Shown piece by piece: positions 43,178-52,926 of a DNA stretch of 64,000 nt. Under the pieces are notes generated by a model. The model searched no databases. It was not told where the DNA came from and saw only the letters and a list, made by a program, of their open reading frames with translations. Source of the DNA: Avrilella dinanensis (GTDB lineage: Bacteria > Bacteroidota > Bacteroidia > Flavobacteriales > Flavobacteriaceae); NCBI RefSeq assembly GCF_002807015.1, contig NZ_NIPO01000001.1, positions 1,862,417-1,926,416 on the forward strand, written 5' to 3'. Position numbers and translations under genes: made by a program. Within the stretch, counting starts at the first letter, position 1. Each line of letters starts with the position of its first letter.

Positions 43178-44197
43178 TTACAGCAATTCCAGTACAAGTG
43201 CTACGTTCAGAATATTTTGGTCGGCAAATGACCTTTTAAATATCGGGTTGAGGTTGTATGTACCCCGAAGGCTGAAGTTTTTGTATCCGACATAGGCACT
43301 TACGCCATAGATAAAATGGTTAGCGTTGAATTTTGCCTGAGTATTTTCTTTATATTCTTCGCCGTTTTTTTCATAAACGAGAGATCGGCTTATTTGACTA
43401 TAGCCAAGAAAGAAACCTGCTCCCACATAAAATGATTGACGTGATCTGATGATAGGGTTTCCGAATTCATCAAATTTCGGTTTGGAAAAATCGTATTCCA
43501 GATAATTAGACAATTTAATGTCAATAAGATTCATTCTCGACCGTTTTACAGGAAAATCTAAATCAACTAAGATAGTTTCATTGTTTACGTTCTCAAATGT
43601 CTTGCCGTTGCTTAATTTAAAAAAATGAAATAGAACGTCGTAATTTGACTTCCAATACCAGCTTGAAGTTTCTTTGCCCAAGCGGGTTTTAGCTCCGATT
43701 CCTACCCCGAATGACGATAATACATTACTCGAATAATAATCGTGATTACTTTTTCCATCAGCTAATATCATACTGTGACCGAAAGCGTATTCCGCTGATG
43801 CAAGCACTTTCTTTTCAATCAATTTTTTTTGGTAAGTACTCATATCACTGCTGAAATGAATATTGTTTTCAATTTTTTCATTAATCAATTTTTTGATTCG
43901 GTCTTCCTGCAGTTTGGTTTCGTCTTCGATTTGGCGTGCGTAAAATTCCGCTTTGACAATTCGGATAGAATCTGCTTCGGTTTTAGTCAGCTCGTTGTTT
44001 TCGAGTTTTTTCTCAATATCGTTCAGCTCTTTTTTCAGCTGTTCTTTATTTTTTTTGATTATGATATCAATATCATACGAAATATCATTGATCTTTCGTG
44101 TGAAAAATGTATTTTCTTGACTTTCGTCGGTTTTTTGAGCATTTGCAAAACCTGTACCCAGTAATATAAGTGCGGTACTAAAAATTATTTTCTTCAT
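43178..44197 (-). CDS. Outer-membrane beta-barrel protein of an ECF sigma module
   Basis: The 339-residue protein has a signal peptide (1-20, ...GTGFANAQ). A coiled-coil segment rich in Lys/Glu (about 45-110: IKKNKEQLKKELNDIEKKLE) comes next, then a C-terminal beta-barrel with aromatic-alternating strands, ending LALVLELL. The barrel resembles that of the protein at 31001. It overlaps the anti-sigma gene by 20 bases, so it is made with it. It may be the sensor, or the main target, of the sigma factor. The periplasmic coiled coil in front of the barrel is unusual. Confidence 0.78.
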   Translation of the reverse strand: MKKIIFSTALILLGTGFANAQKTDESQENTFFTRKINDISYDIDIIIKKNKEQLKKELNDIEKKLENNELTKTEADSIRIVKAEFYARQIEDETKLQEDRIKKLINEKIENNIHFSSDMSTYQKKLIEKKVLASAEYAFGHSMILADGKSNHDYYSSNVLSSFGVGIGAKTRLGKETSSWYWKSNYDVLFHFFKLSNGKTFENVNNETILVDLDFPVKRSRMNLIDIKLSNYLEYDFSKPKFDEFGNPIIRSRQSFYVGAGFFLGYSQISRSLVYEKNGEEYKENTQAKFNANHFIYGVSAYVGYKNFSLRGTYNLNPIFKRSFADQNILNVALVLELL

Positions 44198-44834
44198 TTT
44201 CTGTCATTTTATTGTGTTCAACTGATGCGTTTATTTCTTTTATTTTTCGCCAAAGATTTTGTCCATCGGTATAAATGTTTTCCATCTGGCGTTCGATTTC
44301 TGCATTGTGTAATAACTTTTCAGGATTTACATAGATTTCGACCTGCTTTCTTTCTGTAAAAAACTTTTCCTCTTTGTTGTATTCCGACGGATAAACGATA
44401 TTAAAATCGGTAGATAATTCCTCAGTTTTCTTTTTCGGATTTTCTTCTTCCGCAACAACATATTCTTCTGTTGAAGTAGATTGTGGTTGTGCTTTTTGTT
44501 TTGCGGATTTTACGGGTTTCTGTACGGTTGATTGATTTGATACAACTTTTTGTTTTTCTGTTTTCGATGTTGTTTTTTGTGTGGGTGCGTCCTCGACAAT
44601 AACAGGCTGTTCAACAGCCTTCCGCAGATCTTCTTCCGGTTCTTTAAGGATTGACCATAATCCTATCATCAAAATTACCGATGCTGCTGCCGACCATAAA
44701 TAACCATAAGATTTCCGTTTTTTAGATTGTTTTTTGTCTAAAAGTATTTCCATGCGTTCCCAGGCATCTGCTGAGGGTTGTATTTCTCGCTGATGAAAAT
44801 GCTTTTTTATGTCTTTTTCAAAATCTTTCATCAT
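44178..44834 (-). CDS. Membrane-anchored anti-sigma-like protein
   Basis: The 218-residue protein has a cytosolic N-terminus (QPSADAWERMEILLDKK, similar to flavobacterial anti-sigma starts), one membrane helix (about 45-62, GYLWSAAASVILMIGLWSIL) and a Lys/Glu/Thr-rich periplasmic tail. It lies between the sigma factor gene (17-base overlap) and the barrel gene (20-base overlap). The position and topology fit a protein that holds the sigma factor at the membrane until a signal arrives. The canonical zinc-binding anti-sigma motif is not present, so this is inference. Confidence 0.72.
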   Translation of the reverse strand: MMKDFEKDIKKHFHQREIQPSADAWERMEILLDKKQSKKRKSYGYLWSAAASVILMIGLWSILKEPEEDLRKAVEQPVIVEDAPTQKTTSKTEKQKVVSNQSTVQKPVKSAKQKAQPQSTSTEEYVVAEEENPKKKTEELSTDFNIVYPSEYNKEEKFFTERKQVEIYVNPEKLLHNAEIERQMENIYTDGQNLWRKIKEINASVEHNKMTENEENNF

Positions 44835-45366
44835 CTGTATTTTTTATATGTTTCTTTAAAATCTTTTTTGCATAAGCCAGCTGCGATTTGGACGTACCGA
44901 CCGATATGTGTAACATCTCTGAGATTTCGTGATGTTTGTATCCTTCTATGACATACAATATAAATATGTGTTTACATCCATTGGGCAAAGCGTCAATCAA
45001 AGCCTGATAATCTTCCGAATGGTCCTGCTCGCTGTGCAGTTTGGTTAGAAGATTCGGATTGATGTCGTCCACAAAAGCCAGCTTTTTTTTCTGACGCAGA
45101 AATGAAATACATTCGCGAATCATAACCTGGCGAATCCAGCCTTCAAAACTCCCATCGTTGTTAAATTGTCCGATATGCTGAAAAATTTTCATAAATGCAT
45201 GTAACATAACTTCTTCCGCATCATGAAGATTTTTGGTATATTGCCGGCAAACACCCAGCATTTTTGGCGAAAAATGCTCAAAAAGCTGTTTTTGTGCCAA
45301 ACGATTCTGTTGGATAACCTGTTCAATTAGCTGAACTTCGGAAAATTTTAATGCCAATGACTTCAA
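44818..45366 (-). CDS. ECF-type RNA polymerase sigma factor
   Basis: The 182-residue sigma-70 family protein has region 2 (QKQLFEHFSPKMLGVCRQYTKNLHDAEEVMLHAFMKIFQHI in two adjoining blocks, with GWIRQVMIRECISFLR) and region 4 (YKHHEISEMLHISVGTSKSQ, a helix-turn-helix). It directs polymerase to a small set of promoters, probably including its own operon. It is the first gene of a three-gene unit with overlapping reading frames. A 260-base gap upstream carries its promoter. Confidence 0.92.
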   Translation of the reverse strand: MKSLALKFSEVQLIEQVIQQNRLAQKQLFEHFSPKMLGVCRQYTKNLHDAEEVMLHAFMKIFQHIGQFNNDGSFEGWIRQVMIRECISFLRQKKKLAFVDDINPNLLTKLHSEQDHSEDYQALIDALPNGCKHIFILYVIEGYKHHEISEMLHISVGTSKSQLAYAKKILKKHIKNTDDERF

Positions 45367-45602
45367 TTTTTCGGTTCTTTAATTATATAGACGTATGAAA
45401 AGCAAAAATGGTTGTAAAGTGGGGTAAACTTTTTCTGTTGAGTACCAAAAATAGTTAAAACAATGTACTGAAGCTATATTTATACATAGAAATAATTTTG
45501 TAGGAAAAATTACAACTTGTGTAATCTACGATGAAACAATAAAAAAATCAATGTAGGGTTGTTTCAAAAAGACAGAAATAATTCTATCTTTGAGAATATC
45601 CT

Positions 45603-45610
45603 TATATTTG
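45603..45610 (+). promoter_or_regulatory. Candidate -7 box of ubiE
   Basis: TATATTTG matches the Bacteroidota -7 consensus and lies 16 bases before the ubiE start. No TTTG is visible at the usual upstream spacing. Confidence 0.45.
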
Positions 45611-45626
45611 TAGAAATAATTCAAAA

Positions 45627-46358
45627 ATGGCAGAGCAAATCCAACCTTATAAAGATTCTAAATTAGGTAAAAAACAACAGGTCGAACAAATGTTTGATAC
45701 CATTTCGGGGAATTACGATAACCTGAACCGTATGATTTCGTTGGGAACCGATCAAGGTTGGAGACGTCATGTGTTGAAATTGGTTTCTGATACCAATCCG
45801 GAATCTATTTTGGATATCGCCACTGGTACGGGAGATTTGGCAATTTTGTTGTCGAAATCTGATGCTGAACGTATCGTCGGATTGGATTTATCAGCCGGAA
45901 TGCTCGAAGTAGGCAAGGAGAAAGTAAAAGTTTTGGGTTTGCAGAATAGAATAGAAATGATTCAGGGCGATTCGGAAAACCTGCCTTTTGAAGACAACTC
46001 TTTTGACGCGATTACCGTAGCGTTCGGTGTGCGGAATTTTGAAAATCTGGAAAAAGGATTAGATGAAATTTTACGTGTATTGAAACCTAACGGGATTTTT
46101 GTGATCCTGGAAACCTCTGTTCCGACCAGATTTCCTTTCAAACAAGGGTATAATTTTTATATGAAAACCTTTATGCCGTTAATGGGGAAACTCTTTTCCA
46201 AAGACCGCAAAGCCTATACATATTTATCCGAATCGGCAAAAAATTTCCCTTTTGGGGAGGAATTGAACAATATTTTGCGTAAAATTGGGTTTTCTAATGT
46301 AAAACACTTGCCACAAACCATGGGCGTGGCAACAATATATACCGCATCAAAACAATGA
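45627..46358 (+). CDS. ubiE: Demethylmenaquinone methyltransferase
   Basis: The 243-residue SAM-dependent methyltransferase has the binding motif [12 protein letters not shown] near residue 66, [15 protein letters not shown] and the UbiE/MenG hallmark AFGVRNFEN. It makes the final menaquinone methylation (ubiquinone is not made by these bacteria), hence also called menG. Its stop overlaps the start of porT (ATGA). The two genes are paired in Flavobacteriia. Confidence 0.94.
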   Translation: MAEQIQPYKDSKLGKKQQVEQMFDTISGNYDNLNRMISLGTDQGWRRHVLKLVSDTNPESILDIATGTGDLAILLSKSDAERIVGLDLSAGMLEVGKEKVKVLGLQNRIEMIQGDSENLPFEDNSFDAITVAFGVRNFENLEKGLDEILRVLKPNGIFVILETSVPTRFPFKQGYNFYMKTFMPLMGKLFSKDRKAYTYLSESAKNFPFGEELNNILRKIGFSNVKHLPQTMGVATIYTASKQ

Positions 46359-47071
46359 AAAAAATACTGATTATTGTCGTTTTTCTGCTGATTTCCGTAT
46401 CGGGTTCGGCACAATGGATTTTCGGAAAAAATCCTTACCGGAACCAACAATCGTGGGACGAGCAGCGTATTCACTGGGGTTATACCATTGGATTGAATAC
46501 CTATGATTTTAAATTTAAATATAACGAAGATTATCTGAAAAACCGAGGCAGTCAGGAAATACTGACCGAAACCAGTTTTGGTTTTGCCGTCGGATTGGTC
46601 GGAAATCTGAGAATCATGGAATCGCTTGACCTTCGTTTTGAACCGAATCTCGAATACAACAAACGCGATTTGATTTTTCCTCATATCATTGACCCGGGAA
46701 AAGCCAGAAGAGAAGTCAGCACGACTTATCTGCATTTTCCGTTGTTGCTCAAATATTCCGCAGTGAGAACCGGGAATATCAGACCGTTTATTATGGGTGG
46801 TTTTTCTCAGAATATTAACCTGAGCAGTAATGAGAATTCTAAAGAAGATAACTATGAAGGAACTTTCCGAATGAAACGGCTCACACACAATTATGAGCTG
46901 GGTGTCGGAATAGATTTCTATTTCCCACACTTTAAACTATCGACTTCTTTGCGTGGCTCATTCGGAATGCAGGACGAATTAATCAGGGATTACAACGAAA
47001 ACAGTCCATGGACGGGATATATCGAATCTATGAAAACCAGAGCGGTGTTTATCAACTTTACTTTTCATTAG
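46355..47071 (+). CDS. porT: Type IX secretion protein PorT
   Basis: The 238-residue outer-membrane beta-barrel protein has a signal peptide (1-20, ...SGSAQ) and the PorT-type strands ([42 protein letters not shown]). It ends VFINFTFH. PorT is a component or assembly factor of the T9SS, which this cell needs for the two sorting-domain proteins at 9.5 and 37.8 kb. It is translationally coupled to ubiE. A bidirectional terminator follows. Confidence 0.88.
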   Translation: MKKILIIVVFLLISVSGSAQWIFGKNPYRNQQSWDEQRIHWGYTIGLNTYDFKFKYNEDYLKNRGSQEILTETSFGFAVGLVGNLRIMESLDLRFEPNLEYNKRDLIFPHIIDPGKARREVSTTYLHFPLLLKYSAVRTGNIRPFIMGGFSQNINLSSNENSKEDNYEGTFRMKRLTHNYELGVGIDFYFPHFKLSTSLRGSFGMQDELIRDYNENSPWTGYIESMKTRAVFINFTFH

Positions 47072-47091
47072 GTCATAGAATACAATACAAA

Positions 47092-47121
47092 CAAAGCCTT
47101 TCTGATTCCAGAAAGGCTTTG
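47092..47121. terminator. Bidirectional terminator between porT and the desaturase gene
   Basis: CAAAGCCTTTCTG and CAGAAAGGCTTTG form a perfect 13-base stem with a 4-base loop. It lies between two convergent genes and has T-rich sequence after it on the plus strand. Confidence 0.93.
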
Positions 47122-47125
47122 TTGT

Positions 47126-48130
47126 TTATTTAACCAAAGCAGGATTTACCCATTTGAAAACGTGTGATTCTTCGCTCACTTTCATTCTGTCTGCCAGGCG
47201 GGTTAATCTGTCTGGAAGTTTCATGAGATAATCACGAGCTTTTTCCGCTTCGTCGGTCAGGTTGTCAATTTTATCAATTTGCCAGCGGTTGATTAGTTTA
47301 TTGAGAATATCTACATAATCCATCGAAGTGTAAACTCCGATTCGCTGTGCAGATTCTGAAAACTGATGAAATGCCTCACCGATTTTTCCACCCGATTCCC
47401 GGACTAAATTGGCAGGCATGGTAATTTTTCTTTTCATCATGTAATGGAAAGCTTTCATCATTTCAGACGGGTCAACCTGGAAAATTCTGTCCACGAATTC
47501 CGAATAAGCATGATGATGTCTCATCTCATCGCCGGCAACCAGTTTACACATTCTGGACAACTTGTGATTGTCGTATTGTTTTGCCAGCTGAGCTACTCTG
47601 TTATGGGAAATATAAGTTGCCAGCTCCTGGAAACTGGTAAACACGAAATTTTTATAAGGGTCTCTGTCCGTACCCGGGTCAAAACCATCATTGAGCAGGT
47701 GGTGGGTAGATATCTCCACTTCTTTCATGTTTACTCTGCCAGACAGATACAAGTATTTATTTAGCAAATCTCCATGTCGGTTTTCTTCTCCCGTCCAGTG
47801 TCTTATCCAGTTTGCCCAACCATTGCCTGGATCTTCTTCTCCGGCTTTCTGGTTCACACCTTCAACGTCCATCAGCCATGATTCGTAGGTAGGTAAGGCT
47901 TCTTCGGTAATGGTGTCGCCAACCAAAACCACCCAGAAATCATAAGGCAATTCTTTTGCCAGCTCTCTCAGTTCTTTTATTTCTTCCAGAAATTCTTCGT
48001 TCTCTGAATCGGGCAGTAAGTCTGACGGCTGCCAGATTTTTTCCACCGGAATCAGATATTTCTGGACAAAATCATTGATGTTTTTTTCCAGAAACTGCAT
48101 TACTTCCAGACGTACATTTTTTATTGACAT
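47126..48130 (-). CDS. Acyl-ACP desaturase (FAB2 family)
   Basis: The 334-residue soluble di-iron desaturase introduces a double bond into acyl-ACP for membrane unsaturated fatty acids. Its two metal-binding motifs are EENRHG (in WTGEENRHGDLL) and DEMRHH, spaced as in the plant FAB2 family. Such enzymes occur in Flavobacteriia in place of other desaturation routes. It is followed by plsC in the opposite reading direction's shadow, so I read it as monocistronic. The C-terminus meets the bidirectional terminator. Confidence 0.92.
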   Translation of the reverse strand: MSIKNVRLEVMQFLEKNINDFVQKYLIPVEKIWQPSDLLPDSENEEFLEEIKELRELAKELPYDFWVVLVGDTITEEALPTYESWLMDVEGVNQKAGEEDPGNGWANWIRHWTGEENRHGDLLNKYLYLSGRVNMKEVEISTHHLLNDGFDPGTDRDPYKNFVFTSFQELATYISHNRVAQLAKQYDNHKLSRMCKLVAGDEMRHHHAYSEFVDRIFQVDPSEMMKAFHYMMKRKITMPANLVRESGGKIGEAFHQFSESAQRIGVYTSMDYVDILNKLINRWQIDKIDNLTDEAEKARDYLMKLPDRLTRLADRMKVSEESHVFKWVNPALVK

Positions 48131-48165
48131 AACAATTGTTTTTTGCCTTATTGCTAAGGCTTGTT

Positions 48166-48897
48166 TTACTTTATTTCTGACAGAATTGCGGTATGTGTTT
48201 TCTCAAAAATTTCCTCAAAACTGTACTCGCTTATTTTCATTGCCGGGTGAATATACATTGACAAACTGGCTCCTAACCCCAACGGAAACATTCCGTATCG
48301 GAATATTTTCCACGAATTGTTGATGGTTACAGGTACAATATAAGCATTTGGTGCATATTTACAAAGAATTCTCAGTCCGTTTTCTGAAAATTTTTTCGGC
48401 TTACCCGTTCGAGAACGGGTGCCTTCGGGATAGATTACTGCACTTCGATTGTGCTTTTCTATATATTGTCCTAATTTTTTTATGACTACCAGAGCTTGTT
48501 TTGAATCTTTCCGGTCAATCAACACCGAGCCACCATGCTTTAAATTAAACGATACACTTGGGATTCCTTTTCCCAGTTCTTTTTTGCTGACGAATTTCGG
48601 GTGTTTTTTTCTGAGATACCATATTTTCATCGCTATGTCGTACATACTCTGATGATTGGATACAAATATCACAGGCACGTCTTCCGGAATCGTTGATATG
48701 TGTTGTGTCTGATAAGTTGTTCCTAACAGATTACCGCAACGCAACAAAAACCAGTTAAGTATATCCACACTTTTTTTGTGTGCCCGGTAACCAAACCAAT
48801 TCAGGCAAACCCATTGTATCGGGTGAAAAATCAATAAGCTCAACCCGAAAAAAATGTAAAATATAACGGTTATCGGATAGGATAATATCTTTACCAC
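48166..48897 (-). CDS. plsC: 1-acyl-sn-glycerol-3-phosphate acyltransferase
   Basis: The 243-residue membrane-bound acyltransferase adds the second acyl chain in phosphatidic acid synthesis. It has an N-terminal membrane segment (about 8-28), the catalytic NHxSMYD (His82-x4-Asp87) and YPEGTRSR near residue 160. A TATATTTG box on its strand at 48911-48918 is a likely -7 promoter element. It is on the same strand as the desaturase (36 bases apart), so lipid synthesis genes may be co-transcribed. Confidence 0.9.
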   Translation of the reverse strand: MVKILSYPITVIFYIFFGLSLLIFHPIQWVCLNWFGYRAHKKSVDILNWFLLRCGNLLGTTYQTQHISTIPEDVPVIFVSNHQSMYDIAMKIWYLRKKHPKFVSKKELGKGIPSVSFNLKHGGSVLIDRKDSKQALVVIKKLGQYIEKHNRSAVIYPEGTRSRTGKPKKFSENGLRILCKYAPNAYIVPVTINNSWKIFRYGMFPLGLGASLSMYIHPAMKISEYSFEEIFEKTHTAILSEIK

Positions 48898-48920
48898 GCT
48901 TGTCTTTTTTCAAATATAAA

Positions 48921-48949
48921 CAAAAACCACCTTAAATTTTGGTGGTTTT
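48921..48949 (-). terminator. Terminator after the bacilliredoxin gene
   Basis: AAAACCACC at 48923-48931 pairs with GGTGGTTTT at 48941-48949. On the minus strand it is followed by T residues. It lies between the bacilliredoxin stop and plsC. Confidence 0.8.
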
Positions 48950-48977
48950 CTTACTTTTTCTCAACCTTTTTTCTTGC

Positions 48978-49388
48978 TTAGCAATATTCGTTGTATGCCG
49001 CTTTCAGGTTTTCAGAGATGATTTCAGCCGGGTGTCCTTCGATGTGGTGTCTTTCCAGCATATGTACCAATTCGCCGTCTTTGAACAATGCCATAGATGG
49101 TGATGATGGCGGAAACGGAAACATTTTTTCCCGTGCTGCATCAACAGCTTCTCTGTCCACACCTGCAAATGCAGTAACGATGTGGTCAGGTTTTTTAGCA
49201 TTTTCCAAACTCATTTTTGCTCCTGGACGGGCGTTGCGTGCTGCACAACCACAAACCGAATTGATAACCACCAAAGTTGTTCCCTGTTGTGACAATGCAC
49301 TTTCTACATCTTCTGTTGTATATAATTCTTTAAAACCAGCCGAAACTAATTCTTCTTTCATTGGTTTTACAATCTCTTCTGGATACAT
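48978..49388 (-). CDS. Bacilliredoxin, BrxA/BrxB family
   Basis: The 136-residue thioredoxin-like protein of the BrxA/BrxB (YphP/YqiW) family has the active site Cys46-Gly-Cys48 in NSVCGCAARN, and MVKP-like starts are typical. Family members reduce mixed disulfides between proteins and bacillithiol. Whether this organism makes bacillithiol cannot be seen here. It is a single gene. Confidence 0.9.
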   Translation of the reverse strand: MYPEEIVKPMKEELVSAGFKELYTTEDVESALSQQGTTLVVINSVCGCAARNARPGAKMSLENAKKPDHIVTAFAGVDREAVDAAREKMFPFPPSSPSMALFKDGELVHMLERHHIEGHPAEIISENLKAAYNEYC

Positions 49389-49458
49389 AGTCTAATTATT
49401 TTAATTCCACAAATTTACAAAAAAACTTTAATTTACAGACTTAATAATTTCTTAAAAA

Positions 49459-50646
49459 TCACTTCTTTTTCGGTTTCTTTTTCATTTTGTTCAGCCAGAT
49501 GAAAATACCGGTTAAAGGTAGCGAAGTGGCTATCAGGCAAGAGATAAAATACAGCCATTTTGAGAAAGTGCCGTAAATAGTTCCCATATGAATGGCTTTG
49601 ATTTGCTTGGCGATTTTCTCGCCGAAACGATAATCGTCAAACAGTTTTTTTTCGGTTACTTCGCCTGTTTCTGCATGAATGCTGATTTGGTCGTATGCCG
49701 TAGCATTAAAACGGTTTTCGTTATATTTTGTGACAGAATAAATACCATTTTTTTCCGGTGAACCAATCGAAACCTGACCGTGATACGGTAATTCTTTCTG
49801 TGCGATTTGCAACGCTTTTTCGTACGAAATCACAATGTTCGGTTTTGCGTTTTCTTCTTTCTTCTTTTTGTTTGATTTCTCCGGTGATTCTCCGTTTTTC
49901 AGCGATGACGGTGCTGGATATTTCCCCACTTGGGCATCAAGTGTGACCGATAGGAATTTTTTATACCAGTCAAACGACCAGAACAAACCGGAAAATGCCA
50001 TTATCAGCAATAAAATCAAGCTATAAAAGCTCAAAGTGACGTGCAGGTCGTGGTTGATTCTTTTCCAGTTGGCTTTCCATTTTATTTTCAGTCCGGGTTT
50101 AAGGCTTTTGAAACCTTTGATTTTTTTTGGAAACCATAAGATGAATCCTGAAAAACACAGTATAATGAATATAATCGTGGCAATTCCGACAACAGGTCTG
50201 CCGATTTCTGTATCGAGCATCAGCCAGCGGTGCAGTTTGAACATTGTCATGAAAAACTCGGAAGCTACACCTTTCGTTCCGCCTTTGATTTCGCCGGTAT
50301 AAGGGTCAACCAAAAAAGTTTCGCCCCGGCGGTTTTCCGGATTGGTGCTTGCGTTTATTTTATAAGTCCGCTTTTCGTCATTGGTAAATGTAATGCGGTT
50401 GATTGTGCCTTTCGTTTCGTCAGCCGTAATCTGAGCCAATTCGTCGATAGTCAGTTTTTGGTCTAAAACATTTTCTACTTGATATTTATCAGGCTCTAAC
50501 CATTCTTCAATCTCTGTTTTGAATACATAAACCGTTCCGGTAAAGCAAACAACAAACAGCACCAGAGAACTCGCCACACCCAGCCAAAGATGGAGGTCGT
50601 TCATGAACTTTCTGAATCCGTACTTTTTCTGTTTCTTGGCAGACAT
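49459..50646 (-). CDS. PepSY-associated membrane protein
   Basis: The 395-residue protein has four membrane helices (about 20-42, 152-172, 205-225, 365-388) and His residues at helix ends (LHLWLG, KLHRWL, NHDLHV, IHMGTIYG), as in PepSY_TM proteins. PepSY-like folds sit in the two periplasmic loops. Family members are often iron- or siderophore-linked and may act as ferric-siderophore reductases. A canonical promoter lies upstream. No TonB receptor is beside it, so the metal link is inferred. Confidence 0.85.
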   Translation of the reverse strand: MSAKKQKKYGFRKFMNDLHLWLGVASSLVLFVVCFTGTVYVFKTEIEEWLEPDKYQVENVLDQKLTIDELAQITADETKGTINRITFTNDEKRTYKINASTNPENRRGETFLVDPYTGEIKGGTKGVASEFFMTMFKLHRWLMLDTEIGRPVVGIATIIFIILCFSGFILWFPKKIKGFKSLKPGLKIKWKANWKRINHDLHVTLSFYSLILLLIMAFSGLFWSFDWYKKFLSVTLDAQVGKYPAPSSLKNGESPEKSNKKKKEENAKPNIVISYEKALQIAQKELPYHGQVSIGSPEKNGIYSVTKYNENRFNATAYDQISIHAETGEVTEKKLFDDYRFGEKIAKQIKAIHMGTIYGTFSKWLYFISCLIATSLPLTGIFIWLNKMKKKPKKK

Positions 50647-50674
50647 TTTATTTATTTAGATTAATTTAAAAGAG

Positions 50675-50705
50675 CAAATATAAAGCAAACATTGATATCT
50701 TCAAA
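50675..50705 (-). promoter_or_regulatory. Bacteroidota-type promoter of the PepSY gene
   Basis: On the minus strand TTTG (50702-50705) and TATATTTG (50675-50682) are spaced by exactly 19 bases, matching the Bacteroidota sigma consensus. The start codon is about 29 bases downstream. Confidence 0.8.
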
Positions 50706-50769
50706 TTAAATTATTTAGATTCGTTAAAATTTAGTATATTCGTGGCAAAACCTAAATAATCTTACTTCA

Positions 50770-52923
50770 ATGAAAAAAAATGTTTTAATCATTCTGACGT
50801 TAGTTGGTGTAAGCCTTGTTTCATGTGATAACAAAAAAAAGCAGAGTAACCCCCTGCTTGCCGAATGGAATACGCCTTATCAGATGCCCCCGTTTGACCA
50901 AATCAAAAATGAGCATTATCAGCCGGCAATTAAAGAAGCTATTGAGAAACAACAAGAAGAAATCAAAGCCATTGCAGAAAATGCCGATACACCTGATTTT
51001 GCCAATACCATAGAAGCATTGGAAAGTTCCGGAAAAGATTTAAAACGCATCACACGGGTGTTTTACAATGTGAAAAATGCCAATGGTGATGAAGAACTGC
51101 AAAAAATCGCAGAAGAATTAGCACCGGTTTTATCCAAAAATTCAGATGATATTTTCCTGAATGAGAAATTATTTGCCAGAATCAAATCGGTAAACGAAAA
51201 CGGAGAAATAACCAGCCAGCTTAAACCGGAACAAAAACAATTATTGAAAAAAACCTACACATCATTTGTTCGGAACGGAGCTAATTTGCCGGAAGAAAAA
51301 AAGGAAAGATTAAGAAAAATCAACAGTGAAATCGCCTTGCTGACACTAAAATTTGGTAACAACGTACTCAACGAAACCAATAATTACACTTTGGTTGTTG
51401 CCGACGAAAGCCGGTTGGCAGGATTACCGACTCCGCTGATTGAGACCGCCGCCAAAGAGGCAGAAAACAGAGATCAGAAAGGCAAATGGGTGTTTACGTT
51501 GAACAACTCATCTGTGATGCCGTTTCTGCAATATGCCGAAGACCGTGAGCTGCGTCAGGAAATCTGGAATGCTTATCAGTTGCGAGGTAATAACGATAAT
51601 GCCTATGACAACAAAGAATCTTTACTGAAAATTGCCAATCTTCGGTTGGAAAAAGCAAACATTCTGGGGTATAAGTCGCACGCGGCTTATGTGTTGGAAG
51701 AAAGTATGTCAAAAACACCTGAAGGAGCAATGGATTTGCTGAATCAGCTTTGGCAGCCGGCTTTGCAAAAAGCTAAAAACGAAGCGGCAGATATCCAAAA
51801 ATTAATGCAACAAGACGGCATTCAGGGTGATGTTACACCGGCAGACTGGCGATATTACTCAGAAAAAATCCGCCAGCAGCGATATGATTTTGATGAAAAC
51901 CAGATGCAGGCATATTTCAGTCTGGAAAACACCAGAGAAGGGATTTTTATGGTTACCGAGAAATTATATGGGTTAAAATTTGAGCAGCTCAATGATGTTC
52001 CGGTCTATCACGAAGATGTAACTGCCTGGAAAGTGACTGAAAAAGACGGTAGGGAAATTGGTGTTCTTCTGATGGATATGCATCCGAGAGCAACCAAAAA
52101 CGGTGGTGCATGGATGACTTCCTACCGACCGCAAAGTACCGTGAACGGGGAAAGAATCAAACCAATTATTTCGATAGTGTGTAATTTCACACAGCCGACA
52201 GATTCTACGCCGGCTTTGTTGACATTCGATGAAGTAACCACATTTTTCCATGAATTCGGACATGCTTTACACGGATTATTGTCTGATGTGCAATACGAAA
52301 GCCTGGCAGGAACAAGCGTTCCGAGAGATTTTGTAGAACTGCCTTCGCAGATTATGGAAAATTGGGCAGAAGAGCCGGAAGTGCTGAAAATGTTTGCCAA
52401 ACATTACCAGACCGGCGAAACCATTCCGGACGAAATGATTGAAAAAATGAAAGCAACCGGAACGTTTAATCAAGGATTTGCCACTACCGAATATCTGGCA
52501 GCGTCTATTCTCGACATGATGTATCACGCCATCGAAGAACCGCTTGAAGGCGATGTGGTTTCGTATGAAATCAACAGTATGAAACAAGCCGGACTGACAG
52601 ATGCTATCATTCCGAGATACCGAAGTACCTATTTCAATCATATTTTTTCAGGCGGATATTCGGCAGGATATTACAGCTATATCTGGTCTGAGGTTTTAGA
52701 CAGTGATGCTTTCGAAGCTTTTAAATCAACCTCGTTATTTGACCCGGAAAATGCAGCATCGTTCCGAAAAAACATTTTGGAAAGAGGCGGCACGCAAGAC
52801 CCTGAAGAACTCTATGTGAATTTCAGAGGAAAAAAACCAAGCATAGAACCGTTGCTTAAAAAACGAGGATTGGATATTGAAATTAAAGATAAACAACCCG
52901 AAATTAACCTTAAAAAATTATAG
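50770..52923 (+). CDS. M3 family metallopeptidase, lipoprotein
   Basis: The 717-residue M3 peptidase has a lipoprotein signal (ILTLVGVSLVSC, lipobox Cys19), so it is exported and anchored. The zinc motif is His494-Glu-Phe-Gly-His498 with a third ligand in DFVELPSQIMENW. It is a close paralog of the cytosolic M3 enzyme at 6.4 kb and shares most of its blocks. It probably trims peptides in the periplasm. A small conserved gene follows after 3 bases. Confidence 0.93.
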   Translation: MKKNVLIILTLVGVSLVSCDNKKKQSNPLLAEWNTPYQMPPFDQIKNEHYQPAIKEAIEKQQEEIKAIAENADTPDFANTIEALESSGKDLKRITRVFYNVKNANGDEELQKIAEELAPVLSKNSDDIFLNEKLFARIKSVNENGEITSQLKPEQKQLLKKTYTSFVRNGANLPEEKKERLRKINSEIALLTLKFGNNVLNETNNYTLVVADESRLAGLPTPLIETAAKEAENRDQKGKWVFTLNNSSVMPFLQYAEDRELRQEIWNAYQLRGNNDNAYDNKESLLKIANLRLEKANILGYKSHAAYVLEESMSKTPEGAMDLLNQLWQPALQKAKNEAADIQKLMQQDGIQGDVTPADWRYYSEKIRQQRYDFDENQMQAYFSLENTREGIFMVTEKLYGLKFEQLNDVPVYHEDVTAWKVTEKDGREIGVLLMDMHPRATKNGGAWMTSYRPQSTVNGERIKPIISIVCNFTQPTDSTPALLTFDEVTTFFHEFGHALHGLLSDVQYESLAGTSVPRDFVELPSQIMENWAEEPEVLKMFAKHYQTGETIPDEMIEKMKATGTFNQGFATTEYLAASILDMMYHAIEEPLEGDVVSYEINSMKQAGLTDAIIPRYRSTYFNHIFSGGYSAGYYSYIWSEVLDSDAFEAFKSTSLFDPENAASFRKNILERGGTQDPEELYVNFRGKKPSIEPLLKKRGLDIEIKDKQPEINLKKL

Positions 52924-52926
52924 ATT

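Noticed and set aside
46214..46930. 238-codon minus-strand frame across ubiE and porT
   Set aside because: It is antisense to two well-supported genes and has no recognisable motif.
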